Source: Bacteroidota bacterium (GTDB lineage Bacteria > Bacteroidota > Bacteroidia > Chitinophagales > Chitinophagaceae). From it: a DNA stretch of 14,831 nucleotides. Each line of letters begins with the position of its first letter. Within the stretch, counting starts at the first letter, position 1. The position numbers were made by a program, and so were the translations under genes. The notes under the pieces are model-generated. The model ran no database searches, was not told the DNA's origin, and saw nothing but the letters and a program-made list of their open reading frames with translations. Of the stretch, positions 14,756-14,831 are shown in pieces. The stretch lies in assembly GCA_005883855.1 (NCBI GenBank), contig VBAU01000035.1:1-14831 (forward strand), written 5' to 3'.

Positions 14756-14831
14756 TGGTTGCAGCCCAATCTTCCAACGGGGACCCGGCGATTTAAATCT
14801 TTGTAGAGTCAGCATACTGAGTCTTCCGCTT

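Noticed and set aside
14634..14831. Start of another gene or a tRNA at the window end
   Set aside because: No open frame with a recognisable motif on either strand and no cloverleaf or T-loop sequence was found.

Overview
The window looks like a chromosomal segment of a Bacteroidota bacterium, most likely from the Chitinophagaceae/Cytophagales range. The reasons are a LytS-type kinase with a LytTR regulator, an outer-membrane beta-barrel receptor with a carboxypeptidase-regulatory-like N-terminus, weak or absent Shine-Dalgarno sites, several TTG-N19/20-TAnnTTT-like promoters, and intergenic regions full of short hairpin and heptamer repeats. This placement is inference from content; no rRNA or marker gene is present.

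Layout. 1-1668: the 3' end of an SDR oxidoreductase with a C-terminal membrane helix, followed 3-6 bases later by a GH63/MGH1-like glycoside hydrolase. 1703-1910: two REP-like hairpin units in inverted orientation. 1932-2746 (minus): a lipoprotein cyclase-family (kynurenine formamidase-like) gene split by a one-base frameshift in an A6 run. 2993-4480: a divergent module, with an ArsR-family repressor on the minus strand facing an antibiotic-biosynthesis-monooxygenase-like protein and a tandem-ACT protein across 59 bases that hold a perfect 20-bp palindrome. 4565-5350: an RMD1/YagE (DUF155) membrane protein, convergent with a secreted alpha/beta hydrolase (5508-6536, minus). 6879-7555: the C-terminal remnant of a RibD_C/dihydrofolate-reductase-family gene whose stop overlaps the start of a GNAT acetyltransferase. 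7645-9385 (minus): an overlapping LytTR response regulator and LytS-type histidine kinase pair, divergent from a large outer-membrane receptor (9677-12118). 12168-12354: a 20-residue lipoprotein signal peptide running straight into a 16-unit, 7-bp-period repeat. 12355-13710: a PAP2/vanadium-haloperoxidase-type protein made of two homologous halves, only the second with an intact active site. 13872-14633: a DUF4386 membrane protein. The last 200 bases show another short stretch of 7-bp periodicity.

Functional reading. The clearest regulatory unit is the ArsR/ABM/ACT module: the palindrome abuts the repressor start codon, so self-control together with control of the divergent pair is likely. 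The kinase-regulator pair next to a receptor suggests, but does not prove, local signalling. The rest looks like ordinary accessory genes with visible decay (split cyclase, truncated reductase, lost lipoprotein) and active short-repeat turnover. I found no CRISPR array, rRNA, tRNA, complete insertion sequence or clear defence system. The best candidates for something little described are the ArsR/ABM/tandem-ACT module and the heptamer array at the haloperoxidase start.
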